From Catalinimonas niigatensis (GTDB taxonomy: Bacteria; Bacteroidota; Bacteroidia; Cytophagales; Cyclobacteriaceae), in the NCBI RefSeq assembly GCF_030506285.1, contig NZ_CP119422.1, positions 682,001 through 746,000 on the forward strand: DNA of 64,000 nt, written 5' to 3'. Under the pieces are notes generated by a model. It saw only the letters and a program-made list of their open reading frames with translations, did not search any database and was not told where the DNA came from. Both the position numbers and the translations under genes were made by a program. Shown here piece by piece: positions 45,351 to 54,400 of this stretch (position 1 is the first letter of the stretch; each line of letters opens with the position of its first letter).

Positions 45351-45401
45351 AAGCAATTAATATTAGTTCAATAGAATAAAGCCCAAAATTAGTAAAATGA
45401 T

Positions 45402-45965
45402 TCAATTTAAACGTGGGTCAATGGGATAATTTGAAAACATACGATACTTACCACCCATATTATTTAATACTTTCCTCCAAAGGCTCGCCGGAGAGCTATC
45501 AAAGACATCGTAAGCACTCGCATGTTTATGCACTATCCAGGAGTCTTCTTTTAACTCATTTTCTAATTGTCCCGGTGACCAACCTGAGTAACCTACAAAG
45601 AATAAAAAATCATCAGGATTTAATTGTCTGGTATTGATCATAGATAACAAATGCTCAAAATTACCTCCCCAATAAATTCCTTTTCCAATTTCTTCGCTAC
45701 CCTCTAATGAGTCTCCAAATCTATGAATAAAATGTAGCGTATCTTCTTGCACAGGCCCTCCACGATAAAGTATCTTATCAAAACTGTTAACCTCTTCCAG
45801 CACATCTGCCAGTTGAAACTCTATGGGTTTATTCAACACAAAACCAATAGAACCATTTTCATTGTGTTCACAAAGCAAAATCACTGAACGCTCAAAATTC
45901 GGGTCAGGAAGAAAAGGTTCTGAGATCAATAAATCACCTTTTGCTGGTGTGATTATGGATGACAT
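45402..45965 (-). CDS. YqgE/AlgH family protein
   Basis: A 187-residue protein of the YqgE/AlgH family. The pattern AKGDLLISEPFLPDPNFERS at the N-terminus, SIGFVLNKPI near 34-43, YRGGPVQEDTLHFIH near 69 and FVGYSGWSPGQLENEL near 123 is diagnostic. It is a cytoplasmic protein of unknown biochemical role; AlgH affects alginate regulation in Pseudomonas. Length is normal. It lies upstream of the DUF349 gene on the same strand with 51 bp between. Confidence 0.94.
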   Translation of the reverse strand: MSSIITPAKGDLLISEPFLPDPNFERSVILLCEHNENGSIGFVLNKPIEFQLADVLEEVNSFDKILYRGGPVQEDTLHFIHRFGDSLEGSEEIGKGIYWGGNFEHLLSMINTRQLNPDDFLFFVGYSGWSPGQLENELKEDSWIVHKHASAYDVFDSSPASLWRKVLNNMGGKYRMFSNYPIDPRLN

Positions 45966-46446
45966 ACGCTATTTCGTTTATTATCTTGATTTAAAACTAA
46001 AAACAAGTAAAAGTATTTTTCAACTTGAGAATATCACTTACTTAAATTATCAAAACGCTATAAAAGTAAGAATAGGATGTGCTTTACAATGTCAGCACTA
46101 TTACTCATACGATCAAGTTTATGCGAGATTTCCTTAAGTACTGAATTTATTACCTCAACCTTAAGGCTCAATTGATTATTTTATCATAGTTTTTGATTTG
46201 ATTTAGTAGTTTGCTGATATAATGAATAAAACAGGCAGATTATTCTCTGGGATAAAACTCATAGATGAAATAAGTTGTTCGTAATGAATTCGTTAGCTAT
46301 TGATCTAAAAGTGTCTTTTCTTCAAACCCTATGCATCTTATGTCAAAAAGATTTAGGTTGAAATATAGAAAGGGCTCATATAATCATTTTGCGTAATACA
46401 CATTCAAGACTAATATTACATTGAATTTATATTTCAGGATACAGAT
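45966..46446. other. Divergent intergenic region, yqgE / TM2 gene
   Basis: 481 bp, AT-rich, with no ORF, RNA or repeat that I can support. It should contain divergent promoters, but none is a clear TAnnTTTG match. Confidence 0.5.
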
Positions 46447-46902
46447 ATGAATCATACAATGAAGAACAAACAGATAGCAACCCTCCTTGCTTTCACTTTA
46501 GGTATGTTTGGTGTTCATCGCTTTTACCTGCAACAAAAAAAATTGGGCTGGTGGTATCTTGCTTTTTTTTGGACACTGATCCCTCTTATTATCGGATGGA
46601 TTGATGGTATTGTTTTTCTTTTTATGAGCTATGCGGTTTTTAACAGAAAATATAGCCTTAGACATGTATTTAAGAAAAAGTATCTGGATGATGAGGATAT
46701 CATAGATTTTAATACTGATGAAAAACTAGAAAAAGAACTTCTCAACAAACTGCTTGAACTGAACGATAAGGATAAAGTGGAAAGCTTTTTGAAAAATTCC
46801 AAAGAAAAAGGAGAATACCTACCCCGTAAAGTATACTCAAAAGCATTGATGATTATTTCAGGGAAGTCAAACATTTATGGAGAGAGACTTGACATCCAAT
46901 AA
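46447..46902 (+). CDS. TM2 domain-containing protein
   Basis: A 151-residue membrane protein. The N-terminal 70 residues form a TM2 domain: two helices with the signature AFTLGMFGVHRFYLQQKKLG near 14-33 and the second helix around LIIGWIDGIVFLFMSY. The C-terminal half is polar and charged, with a long Asp/Glu/Lys helix (EKELLNKLLELNDKD), probably cytosolic. Function is unknown. It is a single gene. Confidence 0.87.
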   Translation: MNHTMKNKQIATLLAFTLGMFGVHRFYLQQKKLGWWYLAFFWTLIPLIIGWIDGIVFLFMSYAVFNRKYSLRHVFKKKYLDDEDIIDFNTDEKLEKELLNKLLELNDKDKVESFLKNSKEKGEYLPRKVYSKALMIISGKSNIYGERLDIQ

Positions 46903-47206
46903 AAAAATTTGTAGCTAGAGTTATACTGAGCTTCTTATTCATACTTTTACTCTACCTAAAGCCTTTTTTACGCGTATTTCCAGAATATATAATTCAAACG
47001 ACTTATATATTTTTTTTCTTTTATAGATAATTTCTTGGGTTAAGAACGGTTTTTTCTTGATAAAACAAAAACTGTTTCGTAATTCGTACATTTTTACATA
47101 AACTTGTGCCATATTGACAATTAGCCTTACATTGTAGGGGAGTTTTCAGTATTTATGTGTGTAAGACAATATATAATTTTAGATTGAGGCAAAATTCAAA
47201 TTAAAT
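46903..47206. other. Intergenic region before the 102-residue gene
   Basis: 304 bp of AT-rich DNA without a supported gene. The pairing of AACGGTTTTT with AAAAACTGTT around 47045-47071 gives a weak stem-loop of uncertain meaning. Confidence 0.4.
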
Positions 47207-47515
47207 ATGCCGACACTTAGCGTTTCCATAGACAGAGGTACAGAAAAAAAATTCGAGAAGTTGCTCCATGAATACGGTTACGAATTCAGCAAGCAGTATA
47301 ACAGCCATTCCTCTAATGAAGATGAGGTTTCTTTTGTGCTCACATCAGAGGATGAATTTGACTTGGTAGAGCTTGGACTTTTAAATGAGTTTGCTCGTCA
47401 ATCTCAAAAACTGGAAGATATAGAAATGGAGAATTACCGCCGGATAGCTTCCGATAAAAAATCAGGGCCTGTTAAAGATAAATCTTTGATCCGATCTCGT
47501 AAGCACGCTAACTAG
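47207..47515 (+). CDS. Unrecognised 102-residue protein
   Basis: A 102-residue soluble protein (MPTLSVSIDRGTEKKFEK at the start, basic C-terminus ending RSRKHAN). Its first half could form a small alpha/beta domain, the second half is a charged helix. No signal peptide, membrane segment or catalytic motif. I do not recognise the family. The hairpin after its stop better suits the convergent gene. Confidence 0.6.
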   Translation: MPTLSVSIDRGTEKKFEKLLHEYGYEFSKQYNSHSSNEDEVSFVLTSEDEFDLVELGLLNEFARQSQKLEDIEMENYRRIASDKKSGPVKDKSLIRSRKHAN

Positions 47516-47524
47516 TCATAAAAA

Positions 47525-47557
47525 AACTGCCTCCAGCAAAAAAAGCTGAAGACAGTT
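47525..47557 (-). terminator. Terminator of the Gfo/Idh gene
   Basis: A 13-bp stem (47525-47537 with 47545-47557) with a 7-nt loop. On the minus-strand RNA the two C-A mismatches become G-U wobbles, and a T-run follows, so it is best read leftward as the terminator of the minus-strand oxidoreductase gene. Confidence 0.75.
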
Positions 47558-47581
47558 GACATTATTTCTTCGGACGTTTTT

Positions 47582-48916
47582 CTATACAGAAGGTTCCCAG
47601 CCAGGGGCATATTCTCTTCCCCACATCTTCATCGCCTCGGCATTGTCTTTTACATGTCCGTCTTTAGGGTCAATGGTCAGCATCTGTCCAAGTTCATGAG
47701 CGATATTTCCCAGATGGCAAAGCAATACACTTTTATGACCTTCAGTGATAGGAGCGTTTTGTTCTGCTCCGGTACGGATAGCATCCTGAAAATTGATAAT
47801 ATGGAGGGAAGTTAGCTGATCTCCTCCTACTGTATCCATAGTTGCATTTTTGGTTTCAGGACTCACCTCTTTTATCTTCTTATTGTCCATGTCATACAAT
47901 ACATACCCATTACGGTCAATGATCATGGTGCCTTCAGTGCCATAAATGGCTGAACCGCGACCTCTGCCTTCTACCGGACGTCCGTTGCAACTTCTTCCTT
48001 CCCAGGTAATGGTTTTATCCCCTTCAAAGTCATAGTTGGCCACCTGGGTATCGTAAAATTCCCAATCATCGTTGTAGTGATAACGTCCACCACTTGAACT
48101 TACTCTCACCGGATAATCTACGCCTAATGCCCAGCGGCAAACATCAATCTCATGGGTTCCATTATTGCAGATTTCACCGGTACCCCAGTTTTTAAACCAA
48201 TGCCAGTTATAATGGATCAGATTGTTTTGATAAGGTACACGTGGTGCGGGCCCCTGCCAAAGATCATAATCCAGCCATTTGGGTATAGTGGCCTTTTTGC
48301 CGTTGCCAATGCCTTCACGGGTCGCAGCATACCATGCTTTGGCAAAATAAGGAGTGCCGATCACTCCATTCCTGATTTCATCCACTGCTTTGATGGACTC
48401 TAAAGCTGAACGCTGTTGGTTACCCATTTGTACTACCTTGCCATATTTTTGTTGGGCTTCAATCAACATCTCACCTTCTTTAGGATTATGTCCGCATGGT
48501 TTTTCTACGTATACATGTTTGCCAGCCTGAAGTGCCATGATAGTTGCTGGTGCATGCCAATGGTCAGGAGCGGCAATGACTAAAGCATCTACATCCTTAT
48601 CATCAAGGGCAGCACGGAAATCTTTGATACCTTTAGGCTTTTTCTTTTGCTTCTTTTGTTTCATGACAATGTTAATACCCTTGGCCACAGCATTCTCATC
48701 CACATCACATATATAGGCAATCTCATAGCCATCCAGCAGGGCAATTTCACTGGTCAACGCGCTCCCTCTGCCATTCAATCCCATGATAGCCACTACAATT
48801 TTTTCGTTAGGGGCATTTTTTCCGAATACTGGTAAAACTCCTCCGGCTAGGCTCAATCCTAAGCCAGCCACTCCGGCTGATTTTACAAAGTCTCTACGGT
48901 TAAGTTGATTAGACAT
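47582..48916 (-). CDS. Gfo/Idh/MocA family oxidoreductase, twin-arginine exported
   Basis: A 444-residue NAD(P)-dependent oxidoreductase-like protein of the Gfo/Idh/MocA family. A twin-arginine signal (LNRRDFVKSAGVAGLGLSLA) targets it to the periplasm. The Rossmann part has VVAIMGLNGRGSALTSEIAL near 37-56, and the EKP motif is in VYVEKPCGHN near 133. Members of this exported group act on sugars or sugar lactones; the substrate is unknown. It is monocistronic with a terminator downstream. Confidence 0.92.
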   Translation of the reverse strand: MSNQLNRRDFVKSAGVAGLGLSLAGGVLPVFGKNAPNEKIVVAIMGLNGRGSALTSEIALLDGYEIAYICDVDENAVAKGINIVMKQKKQKKKPKGIKDFRAALDDKDVDALVIAAPDHWHAPATIMALQAGKHVYVEKPCGHNPKEGEMLIEAQQKYGKVVQMGNQQRSALESIKAVDEIRNGVIGTPYFAKAWYAATREGIGNGKKATIPKWLDYDLWQGPAPRVPYQNNLIHYNWHWFKNWGTGEICNNGTHEIDVCRWALGVDYPVRVSSSGGRYHYNDDWEFYDTQVANYDFEGDKTITWEGRSCNGRPVEGRGRGSAIYGTEGTMIIDRNGYVLYDMDNKKIKEVSPETKNATMDTVGGDQLTSLHIINFQDAIRTGAEQNAPITEGHKSVLLCHLGNIAHELGQMLTIDPKDGHVKDNAEAMKMWGREYAPGWEPSV

Positions 48917-49136
48917 TTTTTAATTTATTATTAGTAGTAAAATCTATGAAAGAAAATTTAGTTGCTTATTCTATCATTTTTTAAAAATGAATCCACATAA
49001 TGTCTTATTATTAGGATACTGCCAAAATTTACGAAATAAAGATGAAAGTTGCACATCAGACTTGTCTTACACGGAAAATTGACTTTGCCAGAAACATTCT
49101 TTCGTATAGTTTTGCGGGAAAATTAACGATACTTAT

Positions 49137-49733
49137 ATGATCATTTGGACGCTTCCAATTATAGCTGCCCTTACCGGATACATCACTAATTACATTGCTA
49201 TCAAAATGCTGTTTCATCCCAGAAAAAAAGTAAAGATTCTTTTTTTGGAAATCCAGGGAATCTTTCCCAAGAGACAAAAAAACCTGGCAGAAAAACTAGG
49301 AAAAATCGTAGCAGAAGAGCTTTTTTCAATAGAAGATGTCAAAAAAAGCTTACAAAACCCAGGCAGTGCAGAAGATATATCAGCTATTGTAGATACCAGA
49401 CTGAATGATTTCCTGGATAACCGCCTGATAGAGGCTATGCCCATGCTGGCTATGTTTATGAACGATGAAATCAAACTAAAAATCAAGAGTACGCTATTGG
49501 AGGAAGTGCAATTGATGCTTCCAGAACTCATTGACCGTTTTATCAGTAAAATTGAAAATGATGTGGATATTGAGAAAACTGTCTACGAAAAAGTGGTCAG
49601 CTTCTCTACCGATAAGCTGGAGGATATCCTGTATTCCATTATGAGTAAAGAGTTTAAATTTATTGAAATACTAGGCGGAGTCCTGGGTTTTATGATTGGC
49701 CTGATACAAATTGCTATTTTGCAGCTGCAATAA
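49137..49733 (+). CDS. DUF445 family membrane protein
   Basis: A 198-residue protein of the DUF445 (YheB/YlbA-like) family. It starts with a transmembrane helix and the conserved segment ALTGYITNYIAIKMLFHPRK near 12-31, then IQGIFPKRQKNLAEKLGKIV, and ends with another membrane helix. It is shorter than the usual 400 residues. Function is unknown. Its last 20 bp overlap the convergent AddA-like gene. Confidence 0.88.
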   Translation: MIIWTLPIIAALTGYITNYIAIKMLFHPRKKVKILFLEIQGIFPKRQKNLAEKLGKIVAEELFSIEDVKKSLQNPGSAEDISAIVDTRLNDFLDNRLIEAMPMLAMFMNDEIKLKIKSTLLEEVQLMLPELIDRFISKIENDVDIEKTVYEKVVSFSTDKLEDILYSIMSKEFKFIEILGGVLGFMIGLIQIAILQLQ

Positions 49734-52700
49734 TTTCTTCCAAAGGCAGGGCTTGCATCTGACTGGTATCAAACAAATAGGCTTCAACCTGCTGTCCCAT
49801 TTGTCTGAGGACTTGTGATACTCCCTTTAAAATGCCTATGCTTTCTTTGTCATGAGCATCCTCATGAAAATGTACCACAATGGTCTTGTGTCCATACATC
49901 ATAACACGATCAGGCTGAAATATCCTCCCCTGATTGTTAGAAAATGACATTTTGAGATAGAGGGCATCAAAAGAATCACTAAACCAGTCTTTCAAAGGCG
50001 CTTTCATAAGAAACTCCTTCATCTGATCCATCAGCACCACTTTATCCTGCTGACTGATACCTCGCTCAAAATACACTTTCTCCAAAACGCTTGCTAAATC
50101 ATCAGAATTATTCATATTCGCCAACACATCTCTGTAAATCACAGCATGGTTGATCATCATCTCTCCCTGTTCATTGAAGGCAAAAAAACCTTTGGCAAAG
50201 GGGCGGACAGTCAGGCGGTCTCTCCAGCGTTCGGAAGGATAATGAAGTATCTGCAAGCCAGTAGATACTTTTTCCGGAATATCAGTTTTAGGTTCATTTT
50301 GTCCTAGGGTAAAGACACGTTGCGCTTCATTCCAGGCATTAGTCATCTGTTCATTTTCATGCGAAACAGCACAGGCGTTGAAAAGCGCATTGGCCACTGA
50401 GTTGACAGGAGCGCTACCTCCTTTTCTTCCCGAAGGAGCCGAAAAAGTATATAGTGCTTCTTCTGCCCTGGTAAAAGCCACATACAGCAGGTTCAGGTTA
50501 TCAATATAAGCTTTGATCATTTCCTGGTAATAATCCATGCTGAAATAAGTTGCAGTTAGTTTGCTACTGTAGCGCATGGGCATGAGCCCAAATTGATTAA
50601 AAGGTTGTGCATCGGTTTGTGTCCAGATGATATTATCCTGTCCGGTGCGGTGATCCAGTTCCCAATCACAAAAAGGGATGATGACTACCTTGAACTGTAA
50701 GCCTTTGGATTTGTGAATGGTAAGAATACGCATGGCATCTACATCCTCTGAGACTCTTACCGACGTCTCTTTTCCTTTTTCATCCCACCATTTTAAAAAA
50801 CTATATAAATCGCCGGTTTCCTGTCCGCTATACTCCAGCACTGCATCCTGAAACGCCTGAAGATAGGCCAGTTCATCCGACTGGTTCAACGCAAAAATGC
50901 TGATCAGATTTTCTACTAATTCATAGAGGGGAAGTTTATTGAGGTAAGGATACAATTCCTGAAAAGCACTTGGTAGCCATCGGAAAAAGGCAGATGCACT
51001 TTCGTCATACTCTGGCAGACAAGCAGCCATAAATATACTGTGAAGTTCGTCCGAACTTAATTGTTTTTGTCTGAGCTTATGGTACTTATACACCGCACTT
51101 CCTTTGGCGATGGCATGCTGCTGATGATCTAGTATGCGTAGCACATCAATCAACAAACTGACGGTAAGAGAAGCATTGAGAAAAAGGGATTCGGAAGAGA
51201 TTACCTCATAACCGTATCCTGCTTTGGCCAATCCCTTACTTTTATAATCTATTAATGTATCTACTACTTCTTTTCCTGCCTTTTTGTCCCTGACCAGAAA
51301 AGCGATATCCCGCAGTGCGTAGCCCTGATCCTGAAGAGATTCTACTAATCCTGGCAACCTTTGTTTAACCTGATCTTTCCAGTGCAGGCTGTCTTCGTCC
51401 TCATCCTCCGAATTATACATTTTCTCCAGCATTTCCATCTGCACATAACCCTTCCATGCTTCTGGTGTCTGTTGGTAAGGCGGAAGCTTCTGCTGAACGT
51501 CAGCATAAGCATGGGTAATAATATCTGCTCTGGCTTCCAGGATTATTCTTTCTGCCTCGCCCAAACCTTCCAGCTTTGCTGAAATTTCATTGCGGATAAG
51601 TGAAGGTAAGGTAGCAAACAGCCAATTGTTGAAATCCACAATATTTTTGCTACTCCTGAAGTTCATATCCAGGTTAAAAGTAGCTGTATTCCAGGATGGA
51701 ATATCTTCCTGAATTTTTTCCAGCAGCAGTTGCCAATCCCCTCCCCTCCAGCGATAAATTGACTGTTTGACATCTCCCACTACCAGATTTCTATTGCCAG
51801 TATCCAGGCTATTTTCTATCAGCGGACGGAAGTTATCCCACTGCATGCCTGAGGTATCCTGAAACTCATCAATCAAAAAATGCTGAAAGCTACTGCCGAT
51901 CTTTTCGTAGATAAATGGCGTTTCATCTTTGCCAATGATATCTCTCAAAAAAATAGAAGCATCAGAGATCAGCATCAGATCGTTTTCCCTTTTGTAATCC
52001 TCTAATTTTTTTCCAATATCACGCAAAATTCCATAGGCATAAATAAATTTCAGCAGCTGATGGGCAGATTGATAAAGGATAAACTCACGATCGTATTGAG
52101 AAACCGCTTTGTTTAATATAGCTTGCAAACCTAATCCCACTACTTCCAGGATTTGTTCTTTTTTCTTAGAGGTTTTGGTCGTCCATTTTTCCGCATCTTC
52201 AGCAGCTTCTCTTCCTCGCTTTTTAGGATCAAAATCTATTTTTTCGGCTAGGCGAACAAAGTAATTCCCGACTCCACTTTTGCCGTAAGCAAAATCCGTG
52301 TAGGCGAGTCCATGAGCCTCCATCATGTACAAACCCTCCTTTCCATAGCTTTGCATGCTATTTTCAAAGGTCTTGACGATAGCCTTCAGTTGAGAAAGCA
52401 CATTCTGGTAATGCGTATTGTCCTGTCCACCTTCTTCTTTTCCATCCTGCAGGAGTTTATATTCTTCTTTGAACAGCTCGCGGGCAAGCTGTTTAACATC
52501 CCGGCGAAAATCCCAGGCTTTGCCGGATTCTACTTTCTCTTCAGAAAAACGTACCAGCCACTCTCGCAATAACTGATGCTGTGGCTCTCCCAATTCACTT
52601 AGCAAACCATCAATCACCTCATCCAGCACTTTCTCCTGATCCAACTCTACTGCGAAGCCAGCCTGTAAGCCCATCTCACGTGCAAAAGCACGAATGACTT

Positions 52701-53040
52701 TCTGAAAGAAGGAATCTATCGTCATGACAGAAAAGTATGCATAACCATGCAAAATAGCGGAAAGCACCTGCCGGGCGCGGTCACGTAGCATGATACCCTG
52801 TAAACCGGTGGTAGGCTCCAATACTTCCCTAAGCACGGGATTTTTATCATTGGCCAGCTCATAAAGAAATTGGATAATCCGGCCTTTCATCTCGCGGGTA
52901 GCCTTATTGGTAAAAGTCACTGCCAGAATATTCCTGAAAGTAGACGGACTTTGCAATGCCAGTTTGAGGTACTCGAGTGCGAGGGTATAGGTTTTACCTG
53001 AGCCTGCTGATGAACGATATATGACAAAAGGTTTCTCCAT
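49714..53040 (-). CDS. AddA-like UvrD/REP helicase with degenerate nuclease domain
   Basis: An 1108-residue superfamily 1A helicase of the AddA/RecB type. Start chosen at ATG 53040 directly before the P-loop (RSSAGSGKTYTLA). Helicase motifs: DEFQDTSGMQW (II), VGDVKQSIYRWRGG (III), LTIHKSKGLQF (V) and LLYVAFTRAEEALY (VI). A C-terminal region similar to the PD-(D/E)xK nuclease begins near residue 1042 with QPDRVMMYGHK and continues IVVHFHED, where related proteins have the pattern Val-Asp-x-Lys. The aspartate and lysine are replaced by histidines, so nuclease activity is doubtful. Its usual partner (AddB-like) gene is not adjacent. It overlaps the DUF445 gene by 20 bp. Confidence 0.88.
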   Translation of the reverse strand: MEKPFVIYRSSAGSGKTYTLALEYLKLALQSPSTFRNILAVTFTNKATREMKGRIIQFLYELANDKNPVLREVLEPTTGLQGIMLRDRARQVLSAILHGYAYFSVMTIDSFFQKVIRAFAREMGLQAGFAVELDQEKVLDEVIDGLLSELGEPQHQLLREWLVRFSEEKVESGKAWDFRRDVKQLARELFKEEYKLLQDGKEEGGQDNTHYQNVLSQLKAIVKTFENSMQSYGKEGLYMMEAHGLAYTDFAYGKSGVGNYFVRLAEKIDFDPKKRGREAAEDAEKWTTKTSKKKEQILEVVGLGLQAILNKAVSQYDREFILYQSAHQLLKFIYAYGILRDIGKKLEDYKRENDLMLISDASIFLRDIIGKDETPFIYEKIGSSFQHFLIDEFQDTSGMQWDNFRPLIENSLDTGNRNLVVGDVKQSIYRWRGGDWQLLLEKIQEDIPSWNTATFNLDMNFRSSKNIVDFNNWLFATLPSLIRNEISAKLEGLGEAERIILEARADIITHAYADVQQKLPPYQQTPEAWKGYVQMEMLEKMYNSEDEDEDSLHWKDQVKQRLPGLVESLQDQGYALRDIAFLVRDKKAGKEVVDTLIDYKSKGLAKAGYGYEVISSESLFLNASLTVSLLIDVLRILDHQQHAIAKGSAVYKYHKLRQKQLSSDELHSIFMAACLPEYDESASAFFRWLPSAFQELYPYLNKLPLYELVENLISIFALNQSDELAYLQAFQDAVLEYSGQETGDLYSFLKWWDEKGKETSVRVSEDVDAMRILTIHKSKGLQFKVVIIPFCDWELDHRTGQDNIIWTQTDAQPFNQFGLMPMRYSSKLTATYFSMDYYQEMIKAYIDNLNLLYVAFTRAEEALYTFSAPSGRKGGSAPVNSVANALFNACAVSHENEQMTNAWNEAQRVFTLGQNEPKTDIPEKVSTGLQILHYPSERWRDRLTVRPFAKGFFAFNEQGEMMINHAVIYRDVLANMNNSDDLASVLEKVYFERGISQQDKVVLMDQMKEFLMKAPLKDWFSDSFDALYLKMSFSNNQGRIFQPDRVMMYGHKTIVVHFHEDAHDKESIGILKGVSQVLRQMGQQVEAYLFDTSQMQALPLEEIIAAAK

Positions 53041-53192
53041 ACTTTGCTTCCTTCCAACAAATAAATAGAAAACATAGCCCCATTCCAATTTCGCAATACA
53101 AACTTCAGTTACTGATCAGCGGGTAGAAAAGGGAAGCATTTTTTTTCATGTATTTTAATGATAATTTAGAAAAGATTAACAAACTAACAGCT

Positions 53193-54326
53193 ATGCACTA
53201 CTTAAAACCAAGCTTACTACTACTTTTGCCCTGCACTATTTTGTTCTGCTGCAATACCTCTCAAGAAGAAGTTGCGACGGACCGGGGCACAAAAGAAAAT
53301 GAATATGCAGATTTTCAGATTCACAAGGGCACCAACATCTCCCATTGGCTGTCGCAGAGCGAGCAGAGAGGAGAAGAAAGAGTCCAGTTTTTTCAGCAGG
53401 ATGATGTGGAATATCTGGCAGGCCTGGGCTTTGATCATCTTCGCTTTCCGGTAGATGAAGAACAGATGTTTGATGAAGCCGGAAATAAGGAAGCAGAAGC
53501 ATTTCAATTATTGCACAATGCTTTAGGCTGGTGTCAGGAAAATGGACTAAGAGCCATCGTTGACCTTCACATTTTGCGCTCTCATCACTTTAATGAAAAA
53601 GAAAAGCCGTTGTGGACCGATCCCACCGCTCAGGAGAAATTTATTCAATTATGGCAATCTTTTTCAGAAGAACTGAGTGAGTACCCCAACGGCATGCTCG
53701 CCTACGAATTGATGAACGAACCGGTAGCGGATGATCCTGCACAATGGAATCAACTGGTTGCCAAAGCTTTTGCTGCAATCCGAGCCTTGGAGCCGGAAAG
53801 AACCATCGTGATCGGTTCTAACCGCTGGCAGTCAGCAGATACTTTTGATGCATTGGAAGTCCCTGAGAATGATGAAAATATACTGCTCAGCTTTCATTTT
53901 TATGAACCCTTTTTGCTGACCCATTACCAGGCGAGTTGGACGGATTTGGCCGATTATACTGGCCCAGTTCATTATCCCGGACAGATTGTGACTGAAGAAG
54001 AACTGGAAGCCCTTGCTTCTCCTATAAAAAATATGGCCGAGAGCAGAATGCGTACTTACAACCAGGATACGCTGGAATACATGATGAGAAAGCCTCTGCG
54101 TGTAGCCCAGGAAAAAGGCCTGCCACTCTACTGTGGTGAATGGGGTGTCATTGAACATGCACCTGACGAAGCCCGCCAGCAATGGTATCGTGATATGATC
54201 CATATTTTTGAGAAAAACAATATTGCTTATGCCAATTGGGATTATAAAAGCAATAGTTTCGGATTGATCAACAGCGATGAATCTGTCAACGATGAACTTG
54301 TACAAATTATATCCTCAGAAAAGTAG
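53193..54326 (+). CDS. Glycoside hydrolase family 5 protein (cellulase-like)
   Basis: A 377-residue lipoprotein of GH5. The signal peptide ends at a lipobox (ILFCC, near residues 14-18). The TIM barrel carries the acid/base Glu in YELMNEPVADDPAQW near 172-186 and the nucleophile Glu in LYCGEWGVIEHA near 316. GH5 enzymes hydrolyse beta-1,4 glucans or mannans; which one is not clear. ATG 53193 is chosen; an upstream ATG at 53148 adds 15 unlike residues. Confidence 0.92.
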   Translation: MHYLKPSLLLLLPCTILFCCNTSQEEVATDRGTKENEYADFQIHKGTNISHWLSQSEQRGEERVQFFQQDDVEYLAGLGFDHLRFPVDEEQMFDEAGNKEAEAFQLLHNALGWCQENGLRAIVDLHILRSHHFNEKEKPLWTDPTAQEKFIQLWQSFSEELSEYPNGMLAYELMNEPVADDPAQWNQLVAKAFAAIRALEPERTIVIGSNRWQSADTFDALEVPENDENILLSFHFYEPFLLTHYQASWTDLADYTGPVHYPGQIVTEEELEALASPIKNMAESRMRTYNQDTLEYMMRKPLRVAQEKGLPLYCGEWGVIEHAPDEARQQWYRDMIHIFEKNNIAYANWDYKSNSFGLINSDESVNDELVQIISSEK

Positions 54327-54400
54327 ATATTTGAGTGCCCGAATAAACCAATAGAACTTACATTCGTTTTGCTAAAAATGAGTTGACGGAAATTTTGAAT

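Noticed and set aside
45823..46137. 104-codon open frame antisense to the yqgE start
   Set aside because: Half of it is the antisense of a well-supported gene and the rest is AT-rich intergenic DNA.
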